Below, piece after piece: positions 25,658 through 33,778 of a DNA stretch of 38,413 nucleotides. Position 1 is the first letter of the stretch, and each line of letters opens with the position of its first letter. Position numbers and translations under genes: made by a program. The stretch comes from an uncultured Rhodospirillaceae bacterium (GTDB taxonomy: Bacteria > Pseudomonadota > Alphaproteobacteria > Rhodospirillales > Magnetospirillaceae), in NCBI GenBank assembly GCA_903941105.1, contig CAJANL010000155.1, positions 1-38,413 on the forward strand, written 5' to 3'. Below the pieces are notes generated by a model. The model saw nothing but the letters and a program-made list of their open reading frames with translations. It made no database searches and had not been told where the DNA came from.

Positions 25658-25688
25658 GGCACCTCCATCTGCAATAGATGGGGGTGCC
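25658..25688 (-). promoter_or_regulatory. SD-sequestering hairpin in che operon leader
   Basis: On the minus strand, GGCACCCCCATCT pairs with AGATGGAGGTGCC across a five-base loop: 12 of 13 positions, with one C-A mismatch. The second arm contains the GGAGGT Shine-Dalgarno of the first cheW, one base before the ATG. If transcribed, this should block ribosome entry until opened. It could also be a protein-binding palindrome. Confidence 0.6.
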
Positions 25689-25769
25689 AATTGCCGCTGG
25701 ACGCGGGCGGGCTTAATTGCACCGTCCTTATCCCTTGGCGCGCTGGACTCGGCGGCTACGGTTCGCCGG

Positions 25770-25797
25770 TTGACAAGCTCGCGCCAGGGCCTACCCT
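25770..25797 (+). promoter_or_regulatory. putative sigma-70 promoter of SPOR lipoprotein gene
   Basis: A perfect -35 box TTGACA (25770-25775) is separated by 16 bases from TACCCT (25792-25797), leaving a short leader of about 25 bases to ATG 25828. The -10 match is only partial, so this is a candidate. Confidence 0.45.
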
Positions 25798-25827
25798 CGC
25801 AGGCGGCCCGTCCTGGAGAACCCGTAC

Positions 25828-26925
25828 ATGACCGAGCCGTGCTCGCGCATCATTCGCCCTGCGATAATGACCGTCTGCCTGGCCTTGGCGGCGTGCGGAC
25901 AATCCCTGTCCAACACGCCGCCGCTGGACGCATCCTGGGACACCATCGCGGCCCCGCCCCCCTCCGGCCCACGACCCGGCTCGGTGGAATCGGCCGAGGC
26001 CGAATCGGTGATTCCATCCCTGCCCCAGGGACGCCGGCCACAGGGATTGCCGATGCCACTGACCACGGTTCCCGCGGCGCCGCCGGTTGCGATGGCCCCA
26101 ACTCCCCTCGTGCCGGCCGTGGCTGCCGTCACCGCCTTGGACCGGTCGGAACTGGCGCGCGACCCGGAGCTGCGGCGCTTTCTGATCCTCGGCCGATTGG
26201 TCGACGACGGTCTGGCCAGCCCGGATGACGCCGACCGGCGCCGCGTCGCCAATCTGGGCGCGTTGCTGCCGTTCTCCGCCGCCCCTCCCGCCGCCGGCCT
26301 TGAGCTTCCCCTCCCGTCCCAGGACGAGATGCTGCAACGCATGGCCGAGTTGGTGCGTGGCACCAAAGGCACCGCCCTCGCCCGCGACGCCGAACGGAAA
26401 TTCCTGCTGGAAGGGCTGTTGCCGCTAAAGCCCCAGGCCAAGGCACCACCGGTTCGCACCGATGCCGAGGCGTTGCGCCTGGGCCGCAGCCGCATCGATC
26501 TGCTCGCCGGCGCCGAGTTGGTGACGCCGGCCGAGCGCGAGGCCGAGCTGGCCGCCATCACCCGCGCCGAAGAGGCCATCGCCAGCCAGCCATTGCCACC
26601 GCCGGCACCGCCGCCGGCCAAGCCGGTCAAGAAGAAGAAGGCCACAGCCGGCGTGGTGCCCGGCCTGGATGCCCCGGGGGCCGGCCCGGCCGGCGTCCAC
26701 CTGCTGTCCATGGCGTCGGCCGCCTTGGAAGACCGCGCCTGGGAGGGGCTCAAGCAGCAGCACTCCGAGCTGGCGGCGTTGGAGCACAAGGTGATCAAGA
26801 CGGTGATTCCCGATCTGGGCACCACCTACCGCCTGCTCGCCGGCCCACTGCCGCCGGCCGATGCCGAACTGCTGTGCCGGACGCTGCGCACCAAGGGCCA
26901 AAGCTGCTCGGTGGCGAAGTATTAG
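25828..26925 (+). CDS. SPOR-domain lipoprotein
   Basis: A 365-residue predicted outer-membrane lipoprotein. A signal peptide ends in lipobox LAAC with C23 as the lipidated residue. Long Pro/Ala-rich linkers surround a middle helical region (about 105-245), and there is a KKKK patch near 270. The last 75 residues (from GVHLLSMAS to CSVAKY) have the size and pattern of a SPOR peptidoglycan-binding domain, two beta/alpha units with a terminal SxS-V-like strand. It might bind denuded septal glycan. The SPOR call is from pattern, not from an alignment. It diverges from the che operon and converges on a small Cys/His-tail gene. Confidence 0.7.
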   Translation: MTEPCSRIIRPAIMTVCLALAACGQSLSNTPPLDASWDTIAAPPPSGPRPGSVESAEAESVIPSLPQGRRPQGLPMPLTTVPAAPPVAMAPTPLVPAVAAVTALDRSELARDPELRRFLILGRLVDDGLASPDDADRRRVANLGALLPFSAAPPAAGLELPLPSQDEMLQRMAELVRGTKGTALARDAERKFLLEGLLPLKPQAKAPPVRTDAEALRLGRSRIDLLAGAELVTPAEREAELAAITRAEEAIASQPLPPPAPPPAKPVKKKKATAGVVPGLDAPGAGPAGVHLLSMASAALEDRAWEGLKQQHSELAALEHKVIKTVIPDLGTTYRLLAGPLPPADAELLCRTLRTKGQSCSVAKY

Positions 26926-26961
26926 GAAAGCGCTGAGTGCTCGCCGGTCTCATACCACATC

Positions 26962-27095
26962 CCGGTGATCGCAACCGATCACCGGAGCCCTCTAATGCCG
27001 GGCGGGTTTCTCCGAAACCCTTGGCTCCCGCGGCACGAGCCGCGCGGCGCCTTGCGCCTAATCGCATCTCGATGAGTCGACTTCAACGAGATGCG
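26962..27095. repeat. cluster of five consecutive perfect hairpins
   Basis: Five non-overlapping inverted repeats lie in 134 bp between two converging genes. Stem 1: CCGGTGATCG/CGATCACCGG (26962-26985, loop 4). Stem 2: GGGTTTC/GAAACCC (27004-27020, loop 3). Stem 3: CGCGGC/GCCGCG (27029-27044, loop 4). Stem 4: GGCGC/GCGCC (27046-27058, loop 3). Stem 5: CGCATCTCG/CGAGATGCG (27063-27095, loop 15). No coding potential was seen. It may be a REP-like element, a bidirectional terminator block or a small structured RNA. Confidence 0.75.
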
Positions 27096-27098
27096 GTC

Positions 27099-27371
27099 TC
27101 AGTGACCGCAGGAGCAGCCGCCGCCGCAGTCCTCGTCATCGTCCGGGGCGTGATCGTGCTCGCGGAAGATGGCACCGGGATAGACGCGGGCCGACTTGCC
27201 GTCGCAGCTGACCTGGACATAGTTCTCGCCGCGCTCGTCGGACAGTAGCTCCATGGCCAGGCGGCCCTGTTCGATGGCGGTCACCACCTCGATCTCGCTG
27301 AAGTCGAGCGCCTTGGCCACCGAGCCGATCAAGGCACTGATCTCGTCGTACATTTCGCGCTCGTCGGCCAT
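27099..27371 (-). CDS. small conserved-looking protein with Cys/His-rich metal-binding tail
   Basis: A 90-residue protein I do not recognise. The first 75 residues are a mixed helical/strand domain (ISALIGSVAKALDFSEIEVV, then NYVQVSCDGK). The C-terminus is a metal-binding-type tail with H72, H74, an acidic run and C82, C86, C88, H90 (CGGGCSCGH). Such tails suggest nickel, zinc or copper binding or storage. ATG 27371 has GGAG upstream at good spacing. The longer frame from 27404 lacks a good Shine-Dalgarno. It diverges from the metalloprotease gene by 154 bp. Confidence 0.65.
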   Translation of the reverse strand: MADEREMYDEISALIGSVAKALDFSEIEVVTAIEQGRLAMELLSDERGENYVQVSCDGKSARVYPGAIFREHDHAPDDDEDCGGGCSCGH

Positions 27372-27484
27372 GTCCTGCTCCGTTTGGTGTTGAGGCGGAA
27401 TCATAGCCCGCCCGGCCGATCATTGCCACATTCCGCCCCAGTAATGCCGCGGATTCACGGACGAGGTCTTAACCGGCACCGCCT

Positions 27485-27524
27485 ACCGTCCCTCCGGTCA
27501 ACGGAAACCAACGGAAAGGACGGT
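27485..27524 (+). promoter_or_regulatory. inverted repeat enclosing metalloprotease ribosome-binding site
   Basis: ACCGTCC (27485-27491) pairs with GGACGGT (27518-27524), immediately before ATG 27526. The second arm covers the end of the AAAGGA ribosome-binding site. The 26-base loop holds a near-tandem repeat, ACGGAAACCA / ACGGAAAGGA. A possible translational control hairpin, weaker than the che one. Confidence 0.35.
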
Positions 27525-27525
27525 C

Positions 27526-29655
27526 ATGGCGACGTTCATGAAGCCCAACACCCCTGGCATCAAGCCCATCCCCTCCGGCGACGGGATCGAGCACATCTAT
27601 GGCTGCGCCTGCCCCGACTGCGCCGCGGCGCTCAATCTCACCAACCGGCACGAGATCCTGGACGCGGCGGCGGCGCCCGCCACCGCGTCCGCGGATGCCG
27701 CCGCCCTGCCCAGCTATATTTCGGCGCTGCTCTATCCCGCCGACTGGCGCTGGAACGCCGATTATGCCCACGGCACCGGCATCACCGTCACCTATAGCTG
27801 GATGACCTCGGCTGGATCGAGCTACAGCGGCTTCCGGGCGATGAACGCCACCGAACAGGCCGCCGCCCGCGAGGCCATGGCCGACTGGTCCAAGCTGTGC
27901 AACGTCACCTTCAAGGAAGTGGCCAGCGGCGGCCAGATCGCCTTCGGCACGGCGCAGCTGGGCGGCCCCACCGGCTACACCACCTGGAGCGGCACCTCCG
28001 GCAAGGATTCCGGCTACAAGACCACCCATGCCGACGTCTACCTCAACAACGCGGCCGGGCTGACCTACGAGGACGGCAGTGGCGGCCAGCGCACCATGCT
28101 GCACGAGATCGGCCACGCGCTCGGCCTCAAGCACACCTTCGACACCTCGGGCACGACGCTGTCGGGCAATGAGAACACCGCCATGTACAGCGTGATGTCC
28201 TATGCCAACTCGCCCTCGACGCCCAGCGTCCAGCCGGGGACGCCGCAGCTCTACGACGTGGCGGCGGTGCAGTATCTCTATGGCGCCGCCCAGACCAATA
28301 CCGGCAACACCACCTACCAGGTCTCCGCCAGCAAGTGCCAGGTGCAGACCATCTGGGATGCCGGCGGCAGCGACACCCTCTCGGCCGCCAACCAGACCCT
28401 GGCCTGCAAGCTCGACCTGGAGGCCGGCCATTTCAGCGACATCGGGCCGTACAGCTCCGGCCTCGCCCGCAGCAACGTCGCCATCGCCCTCAACGCCATC
28501 ATCGAGAACGCCACCGGCGGCAGCGGGGCAGACACCCTGATCGGCAACGCCGCCAACAACCTGCTGATCGGCGGTGCCGGCGCCGACAAGCTGACCGGCG
28601 GGGCCGGCGCCGACAGCTTCGGCTTCCGCACCCTGGCCGAAGGCGGCGACACCATCACCGACTTCACCAGCGGCACCGATCAGCTGCAATTCGATGCCAC
28701 CGCCTTCAAGACCACCACGGTGGATCTGGTCAAGCTGGCCGGAACCTTCGACGGCGCCAACCACGCCAACGGCCACGCCACCTTCGTCTACGACAGCGCC
28801 GGCACGCTGTACTGGCAGGACGGCACCAGCACCCACAAGATCGCCAGCCTGGGTGGCACCGCGTTGACCGCCGCCGATATCAAGATGGTGGGCAGCCTCA
28901 CCGCCGATCCGACGCCGACGCCGACGCCCACACCGACCCCCACACCGACCCCCACGCCCACCACCAAGACCGTCACCGGCACCGATGCCGCCGATACTCT
29001 GTCGGGAGTGGGTGGCGAGGTCACCATGGTGGGCAAACTGGGCAGCGACACCTACATCGTCGACTCCCTGGGCGACAAGGTGGTGGAGCTGTCGGGCCAG
29101 GGGGTCGACACGGTGATGTCCTCGATCGGCTACACCCTCGGCGCCTATGTGGAAAACCTGACGCTGACCGGCGCGACCGCGATGACCGCTACCGGTTCGT
29201 CCTGGCACAACGTCATCAAGGGCAACGGCAACAACAATTTCATCACCGGGTTGGCCGGCAACGACAAGCTGAGCGGCGGAGCCGGCGCCGATATCTTCAA
29301 GTACCTCTCGCAGGGCGATGGTGGCCAGGTGGCGACCAACGTCACCAAGGGCTCGGTGGCGGGCGACACCATCACCGACTTTGCCACCGGCACCGACAAG
29401 GTCAGCATCAACCACACCGCCTTCGCCCTGGCGCAAGGCACCGCACAATCAGGGGTGAACTTCAGCCAGATCGACACCGCCTACACCGGCAGCAATGCCG
29501 GCGGCAGCGAATACAACGCCGGCCATGCCAGCCTGATTCTCGACTCCACCGGCACGCTCTACTACGACGCCAACGGCAAGGGGGCGGGCTATACCGTGCT
29601 GACCACCTTCCAGCCGGGGGCCAACGTTCACGCCTCGGACATCGTCATCGCCTAG
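27526..29655 (+). CDS. secreted serralysin-like zinc metalloprotease with duplicated RTX C-terminal module
   Basis: A 709-residue metzincin. The catalytic domain (about 60-270) has HEIGHALGLKH (H193, E194, H197, H203) and the Met-turn YSVMSY (M224). RTX-type glycine-rich repeats follow (GGSGADTLIG, IGGAGADKLTGGAGAD at 331-363). There is no Sec signal, as expected for type I secretion. The C-terminal unit beginning GDTITDFTSGTD (374-385) is repeated at 614-624 (DTITDFATGTD), and the copies are joined by a (Pro-Thr) linker at 462-478. The N-terminus carries a CACPDC motif, possibly a pro-segment. No ABC exporter genes are in the window. The family call is firm; the target protein is unknown. 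Confidence 0.92.
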   Translation: MATFMKPNTPGIKPIPSGDGIEHIYGCACPDCAAALNLTNRHEILDAAAAPATASADAAALPSYISALLYPADWRWNADYAHGTGITVTYSWMTSAGSSYSGFRAMNATEQAAAREAMADWSKLCNVTFKEVASGGQIAFGTAQLGGPTGYTTWSGTSGKDSGYKTTHADVYLNNAAGLTYEDGSGGQRTMLHEIGHALGLKHTFDTSGTTLSGNENTAMYSVMSYANSPSTPSVQPGTPQLYDVAAVQYLYGAAQTNTGNTTYQVSASKCQVQTIWDAGGSDTLSAANQTLACKLDLEAGHFSDIGPYSSGLARSNVAIALNAIIENATGGSGADTLIGNAANNLLIGGAGADKLTGGAGADSFGFRTLAEGGDTITDFTSGTDQLQFDATAFKTTTVDLVKLAGTFDGANHANGHATFVYDSAGTLYWQDGTSTHKIASLGGTALTAADIKMVGSLTADPTPTPTPTPTPTPTPTPTTKTVTGTDAADTLSGVGGEVTMVGKLGSDTYIVDSLGDKVVELSGQGVDTVMSSIGYTLGAYVENLTLTGATAMTATGSSWHNVIKGNGNNNFITGLAGNDKLSGGAGADIFKYLSQGDGGQVATNVTKGSVAGDTITDFATGTDKVSINHTAFALAQGTAQSGVNFSQIDTAYTGSNAGGSEYNAGHASLILDSTGTLYYDANGKGAGYTVLTTFQPGANVHASDIVIA

Positions 29656-29669
29656 CTTTCCCCTCCACG

Positions 29670-29698
29670 GCAATGGGGGTATCATGCGCCCCCATTGC
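29670..29698. terminator. 10-bp perfect hairpin after metalloprotease gene
   Basis: GCAATGGGGG (29670-29679) and CCCCCATTGC (29689-29698) form a perfect stem with a 9-nt loop, 14 bases after the protease stop and 25 bases before the crotonase start. There is no T-run. It is a likely transcription terminator or mRNA stabiliser. Confidence 0.5.
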
Positions 29699-29723
29699 AC
29701 CGGATTGCTGGGGGACGACTGCG

Positions 29724-30506
29724 ATGACCACTGCCTTGATGCTGACCGCCGCGGCCGGCGTCGCCACCGTGACGCTGTCGCGGCCCCAGGCGCACAACGC
29801 GCTGGACGAAGGCCTGATCGCCGAGATCGCCCGCGCCTTCCAGAAGCTCTCGGCCGACGACACCGTTCGCGTGGTGGTGCTGACCGGCGCCGGCAAGAGC
29901 TTCTGCGCCGGGGCCGACCTCGGCTGGATGCAGCGCTCGGGCGCCCTGCCCCAGGCCGACAACCAGCGCGACGCCATGGCGCTGGCCATGATGCTGGATG
30001 CCATCGACCGCTGCCCCAAGCCGGTGGTGGCGGTGGTCAACGGGCCGGCCTATGGCGGTGGCGTCGGGCTGGTGGCGGCGGCCGACATCGCCATCGCCTC
30101 GGAGGAGGCCGCCTTTTCACTCACCGAGGTCAAGCTGGGCATCATCCCGGCGGTGATCGGCCCCTACATGGTGGAGGCCATCGGCGCCCGGGCCTGCCGG
30201 CGCTACATGCTGTCGGCGGAACGGTTCGACGCCCGCGAGGCCCACCGCCTCGGCCTGGTGCACGCGGTGGTGACGGCCGACAAGCTGGAGCACGCCCAGA
30301 CCCTGATGGTCGAACAGTTGCTGAAGGGCGGCCCCAAGGCCCAGAGCGCGGTCAAGGACCTGCTCAAGGTGGTGGGGGACAGCCCCATGGGACCGGACAC
30401 CATGCGTTACACCGCGAACCGCATCGCCGAATTGCGCGCCTCGGAGGAGGGGCAGGAGGGCCTCGCCGCCTTCTTCGAGAAGCGCAAGCCCAAATGGTGT
30501 GAATAG
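29724..30506 (+). CDS. enoyl-CoA hydratase/isomerase, methylglutaconyl-CoA hydratase-like
   Basis: A 260-residue crotonase-fold protein. The second catalytic Glu position is kept (E135 in SLTEVKLG), but the first (E144 of rat crotonase) is G115 in GGGVGLV. This, together with IIPAVIGPYMVEAIGARACRRYMLSAERF, matches 3-methylglutaconyl-CoA hydratase (LiuC/AtuE) better than short-chain crotonase. A role in leucine or terpenoid degradation is possible but no other liu genes are near. ATG 29724 has GGGGGA upstream. The CoA-transferase gene follows after 10 bases. Confidence 0.85.
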   Translation: MTTALMLTAAAGVATVTLSRPQAHNALDEGLIAEIARAFQKLSADDTVRVVVLTGAGKSFCAGADLGWMQRSGALPQADNQRDAMALAMMLDAIDRCPKPVVAVVNGPAYGGGVGLVAAADIAIASEEAAFSLTEVKLGIIPAVIGPYMVEAIGARACRRYMLSAERFDAREAHRLGLVHAVVTADKLEHAQTLMVEQLLKGGPKAQSAVKDLLKVVGDSPMGPDTMRYTANRIAELRASEEGQEGLAAFFEKRKPKWCE

Positions 30507-30516
30507 GAGGACGCCG

Positions 30517-31620
30517 ATGCTTGCCGACTGCCTCGCCGGCATGAAGGTCCTCGACCTGTCGCTCTATATCCCCGGCCCGCTGGCCACCCTGTGGCTGTCC
30601 GACCTGGGGGCCGAAGTGGTGAAGATCGAGGCGCCCGCCGGCGACCCCATGCGCACCATGGGGCCGGTGGATGGCGACGGAACCACGCCGTTCTACAAGC
30701 TGGTCAACCGCAACAAGACGGTGGTGGCGCTCGATCTCAAATCCGAGGCGGGCAAGCGGGTGTTCGCCGGTCTGGTCGCCCACGCCGACGTGCTGCTGGA
30801 GGGCTTCCGTCCCGGCGTGCTCGACCGGCTGGGCTTCGGCAGCGCCCGGCTGGCCGGACTCAATCCCCGCCTGATCCACTGCGCCCTGTCGGGCTATGGC
30901 GGCACCGGCCCCTTCGCGCGTCGGGCCGGCCACGATCTCACCTATATGGCGGTGACCGGCGGGCTGGCGGCCAATGGCCCGTCCGAGCGGCCGCTGATGA
31001 CCTTCCCGCCGCTGGCCGACCACGCCGGCGCCATGCTGGCGGTCAACTCCATCCTGGCGGCGCTGCTGAAGCGCAGCCGCACCAACACCGGCTGCACCAT
31101 CGACATCAGCCTGGCCGAGGCGGCGCTGTCGTGGATGGCGGGAATTCTCACCATCTCCAAGCGCTGGGGCGATCCGGTGCGCGAGAACGACCTGATCAAC
31201 GGCGGCGCTGCCTGCTATCGCATCTATCGCACCAAGGACGGCCGCTTCGCCGCGCTGGCGGCGCTGGAGGACAAGTTCTGGCAGGCGTTCTGCAATACGG
31301 TCGGTCATCCGGAGTGGATTCACCGCCACAGTGAACCCATGCCGCAGACCGCACTGACCGCCGACCTCGACGCCCTGTTCGCCTCGCGCGGACTGGCCGA
31401 GTGGACCGCCCTGCTGGAGCCGGCCGACTGCACCTTCGAGCCCATCCTTGAGCCCTCGGAGGTGGCGGCCCATCCCCACCACAAGGCGCGTGACTTCATC
31501 TCCGAGGACAACGGGCTGGTGGAGGTGCTGCTGCCCATCCTGATGGACGGCGCCCGCCCCCGCCGCCGCCGCCAGTTCTCCGAACAAAGCCCCGAGGCGG
31601 TGTTGGCGGGCTGGCGATGA
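30517..31620 (+). CDS. CaiB/BaiF (family III) CoA-transferase
   Basis: A 367-residue family III CoA-transferase, which moves CoA between organic acids. The start region KVLDLSLYIPGPLATLWLSDLGAEVVKIE is typical, and the catalytic aspartate is D140 in GHDLTYMAVTG. ATG 30517 follows a strong AGGAGG; a GTG at 30499 is the alternative but has a weaker site. It is probably co-transcribed with the crotonase, suggesting a shared acyl-CoA pathway. The 3' end overlaps cobC by four bases (ATGA). Confidence 0.9.
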   Translation: MLADCLAGMKVLDLSLYIPGPLATLWLSDLGAEVVKIEAPAGDPMRTMGPVDGDGTTPFYKLVNRNKTVVALDLKSEAGKRVFAGLVAHADVLLEGFRPGVLDRLGFGSARLAGLNPRLIHCALSGYGGTGPFARRAGHDLTYMAVTGGLAANGPSERPLMTFPPLADHAGAMLAVNSILAALLKRSRTNTGCTIDISLAEAALSWMAGILTISKRWGDPVRENDLINGGAACYRIYRTKDGRFAALAALEDKFWQAFCNTVGHPEWIHRHSEPMPQTALTADLDALFASRGLAEWTALLEPADCTFEPILEPSEVAAHPHHKARDFISEDNGLVEVLLPILMDGARPRRRRQFSEQSPEAVLAGWR

Positions 31621-32588
31621 CGCTGCCCCTCCACGGCGGCGACCTGGCCGCCGCGGAGGCGCTGTGGGGCCGGCCGGCGCAAGGCTGGCTCGACCTGTCC
31701 ACCGGCATCAACCCGTGGCCCTACCCGCTGCCCGCCCTGGCGGCCGAGGCCTGGACCCGCCTGCCCGGCGCCGCTGAGGAGCGGGCGCTGACCGGCGCCG
31801 CCGCCCGCCGCTGGCATGCCCCCGGTCCCGACCGCATCCTGGCCGCCCCCGGCAGCAGCGCCCTGATCCAGGCCCTGCCGCGCTTGCTGCCGCCGGGCGA
31901 TATGGCGGTGCTCGGCCCCACCTATGGCGAACACGCCCGCGCCTGGGCCGCCGCGGGACACGCCGTACGCCGGATTTCCAGCCTCGACGAGGTCGGCGGC
32001 GCGGCCGCCGTGGTGGTGGTCAATCCCAACAATCCCGACGGCCGCACCCTGGCGCCGGACCGGCTGGCGGCGCTGACGGGCGGTGGCCGGCTGGTGGTGG
32101 CGGACGAGGCCTTTGCCGACGCCACTCCCGAAGGTTCCGCCATACCGCTGTTGCGGCCGGGGTTGGTGGTGCTGCGCTCGTTCGGCAAGTTCTATGGGCT
32201 GGCGGGCCTGCGCCTGGGCTTCGCCGTCGCCGAGCCGGCCCTGCTCGACCGCCTCACGGCGCAGCTTGGCCCGTGGCCGGTCTCGGGCCCCGCCCTGGCG
32301 GTGGGCGCGGCGGCGCTGGGCGACGAGGCCTGGACCACCGCCACCCGGGCGCGACTGAGCGACGCCGCGAGCCGGCTGGATGCCGTGCTGATCTCCGCCG
32401 GCCTGACCATCATCGGCGGCACCACCTTGTTCCGGCTGGCCGAGCACCCATTGGCCGGGGAGGTCTACCAACGCCTGGGCCGTGCCGGCATCCTGGTGCG
32501 GGCCTTCGCGGACCAGCCGAGCCGTCTGCGCTTCGGGCTGCCGGCGAGCGAGGGTGATGGCGCGCGGCTGCGGCAAGCGCTGGGGTGA
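31617..32588 (+). CDS. cobC: threonine-phosphate decarboxylase CobC
   Basis: A 323-residue fold-type I PLP enzyme matching CobC (CobD in Salmonella), which decarboxylates L-threonine O-3-phosphate to (R)-1-amino-2-propanol O-2-phosphate for the nucleotide loop of cobalamin. The start HGGDL and WLDLSTGINPWPYP are typical, and the PLP lysine is K191 in RSFGKFYGLAG. It is isolated from other cobalamin genes here; CbiB/CobD might lie elsewhere. A histidinol-phosphate aminotransferase is the main alternative, but the N-terminal motif favours CobC. Confidence 0.85.
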   Translation: MTLPLHGGDLAAAEALWGRPAQGWLDLSTGINPWPYPLPALAAEAWTRLPGAAEERALTGAAARRWHAPGPDRILAAPGSSALIQALPRLLPPGDMAVLGPTYGEHARAWAAAGHAVRRISSLDEVGGAAAVVVVNPNNPDGRTLAPDRLAALTGGGRLVVADEAFADATPEGSAIPLLRPGLVVLRSFGKFYGLAGLRLGFAVAEPALLDRLTAQLGPWPVSGPALAVGAAALGDEAWTTATRARLSDAASRLDAVLISAGLTIIGGTTLFRLAEHPLAGEVYQRLGRAGILVRAFADQPSRLRFGLPASEGDGARLRQALG

Positions 32589-32642
32589 GCCCTTGGCGGC
32601 CCGACCACCTGCAAAAAATAGTTATGAACGCGAAATGATGAA

Positions 32643-32670
32643 TTGCGTCACAGGATGTGATATTTATTAA
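32643..32670 (+). promoter_or_regulatory. putative promoter of the 283-residue hypothetical gene
   Basis: In an AT-rich stretch, TTGCGT (32643-32648) is separated by 16 bases from TATTAA (32665-32670), 24 bases before the start codon. Only a partial consensus match. Confidence 0.35.
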
Positions 32671-32693
32671 CGATCGTGTTGGAGGATCACGAT

Positions 32694-33545
32694 ATGGGGA
32701 TTGAGGAGGTGAGGTTGCCAATGGCAGATGGCGACCAGGGCACCACACTCCCGCCGGAGGGCGGGCGACGGTGTCGCAACGTCGTATCCGTGGCCGTTCG
32801 TGCCCTTCTCGATCTCATCGAGGAGAGCGCCGAGGACGGCCGGGTGTCGATGGATGTTGTGCGCCGCATCGGTCATGCGGTGATGTCCGCCCAGGGTCCG
32901 TTGTCCTCCCTCTACACCCAGACCCAGCATAACTGTCAGGCAACCTTCGAGTTGCACGCCATCGAGCGCAAGCGCACCGATTTCCTCGGCCGCATCGTCA
33001 CCCAGCCGTTCTCCGAACTGTTCGACGACCCCAAGAGCGGCGTCGAGCGCAAGCATCTGCCGCAGTTGTTCGCCGCGGTGCGCATGATGGTGGGCGAGGA
33101 GGTCTACGATGACCTGCGCGCCAAGGCGACCGATTCCGCCGAGCAGCACCGCACCGTCGAAGGTCCGGTGGACTGGGAATCATTCTATGCCGACCCGTTG
33201 ACCGCCGCGGTGCGCGAGCAGGTGCTGGTGACCATGGGCCGCAGCTTCCGCCGCTTCGAGCCGCGCAAGGACTGGTTCCTCATCGTGATGAATTCCAATC
33301 CCTCATCGGTCTCGCTGGGATCGAGCGTCTTCATCGCCAAGAAGCCAGAGGAAAAGGCGGTTCGCGAGTTCACCGAACTCAATATGTGCCGTCTATTCAA
33401 GGCCCTGTTCGCCAGCGTGCGCCCGGATGCCTTCGACGACTCCCGCCGCCGCGCCTTCACCGAGCGATGGGGCTCCGACCCGGAAAAAATCTTTGGCGTG
33501 ATGTTCGTCGAGCTTCAGGCCCTGTGCCAGCAGGTGGGAGCCTAG
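32694..33545 (+). CDS. hypothetical protein, unrecognised
   Basis: A 283-residue protein I cannot assign. ATG 32694 is chosen over GTG 32676 because GGAGG sits eight bases upstream. It is mainly helical at the start (SVAVRALLDLIEESAEDG) with a central basic/acidic region and a hydrophobic strand (DWFLIVMNSN). No signal peptide, membrane segment or catalytic motif is visible. It has its own AT-rich promoter-like region, and its stop overlaps the stop of a converging integrase remnant. This border position suggests either an island gene or the native gene at the scar. A cytoplasmic regulatory role is conceivable but unsupported. Confidence 0.7.
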   Translation: MGIEEVRLPMADGDQGTTLPPEGGRRCRNVVSVAVRALLDLIEESAEDGRVSMDVVRRIGHAVMSAQGPLSSLYTQTQHNCQATFELHAIERKRTDFLGRIVTQPFSELFDDPKSGVERKHLPQLFAAVRMMVGEEVYDDLRAKATDSAEQHRTVEGPVDWESFYADPLTAAVREQVLVTMGRSFRRFEPRKDWFLIVMNSNPSSVSLGSSVFIAKKPEEKAVREFTELNMCRLFKALFASVRPDAFDDSRRRAFTERWGSDPEKIFGVMFVELQALCQQVGA

Positions 33546-33717
33546 AAAATAATCGGCCGGGCCAGCGGCACGGCTTGGCGCTGGTCGCGGGTGCTTGCCG
33601 CCCCACCTGGACCGTGGTCGGCTTGCCCTGGGGGTGCAGCGCCTTGGGCAGCGGCCAACGCAGGTAGAAGACCCGGTGCCGCGAGACATGCAGGTAGGCG
33701 GGAGCGTGCAAAGCCAA
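33542..33717 (-). pseudogene. integrase N-terminal remnant, frameshifted and truncated
   Basis: This looks like the first 55-60 residues of a tyrosine recombinase. TTG 33717 with AGGTGG upstream gives ALHAPAYLHVSRHRVFYLRW and then a PLPKALHPQGKPTTVQV segment, a typical arm-binding domain. Near 33605 the frame breaks; the next frame continues STRDQRQAVPLAR and stops at TAG 33542. The catalytic domain is missing. It is next to the 3' end of the tRNA-Ile gene, where integrases normally sit, so it is probably the scar of a lost island or prophage. The match is from memory of the family. Confidence 0.65.
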
Positions 33718-33778
33718 TGTTCCACCTTGATGTCCCACCAGGGGTTCATCAAGGCTAAGTCATTGACTTTACATGGAA

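Noticed and set aside
28908-28972. Simple repeat that could be phase-variable or CRISPR-like
   Set aside because: It encodes an in-frame Pro-Thr linker; units are six bases and coding, so length change keeps frame. No CRISPR array was seen anywhere.
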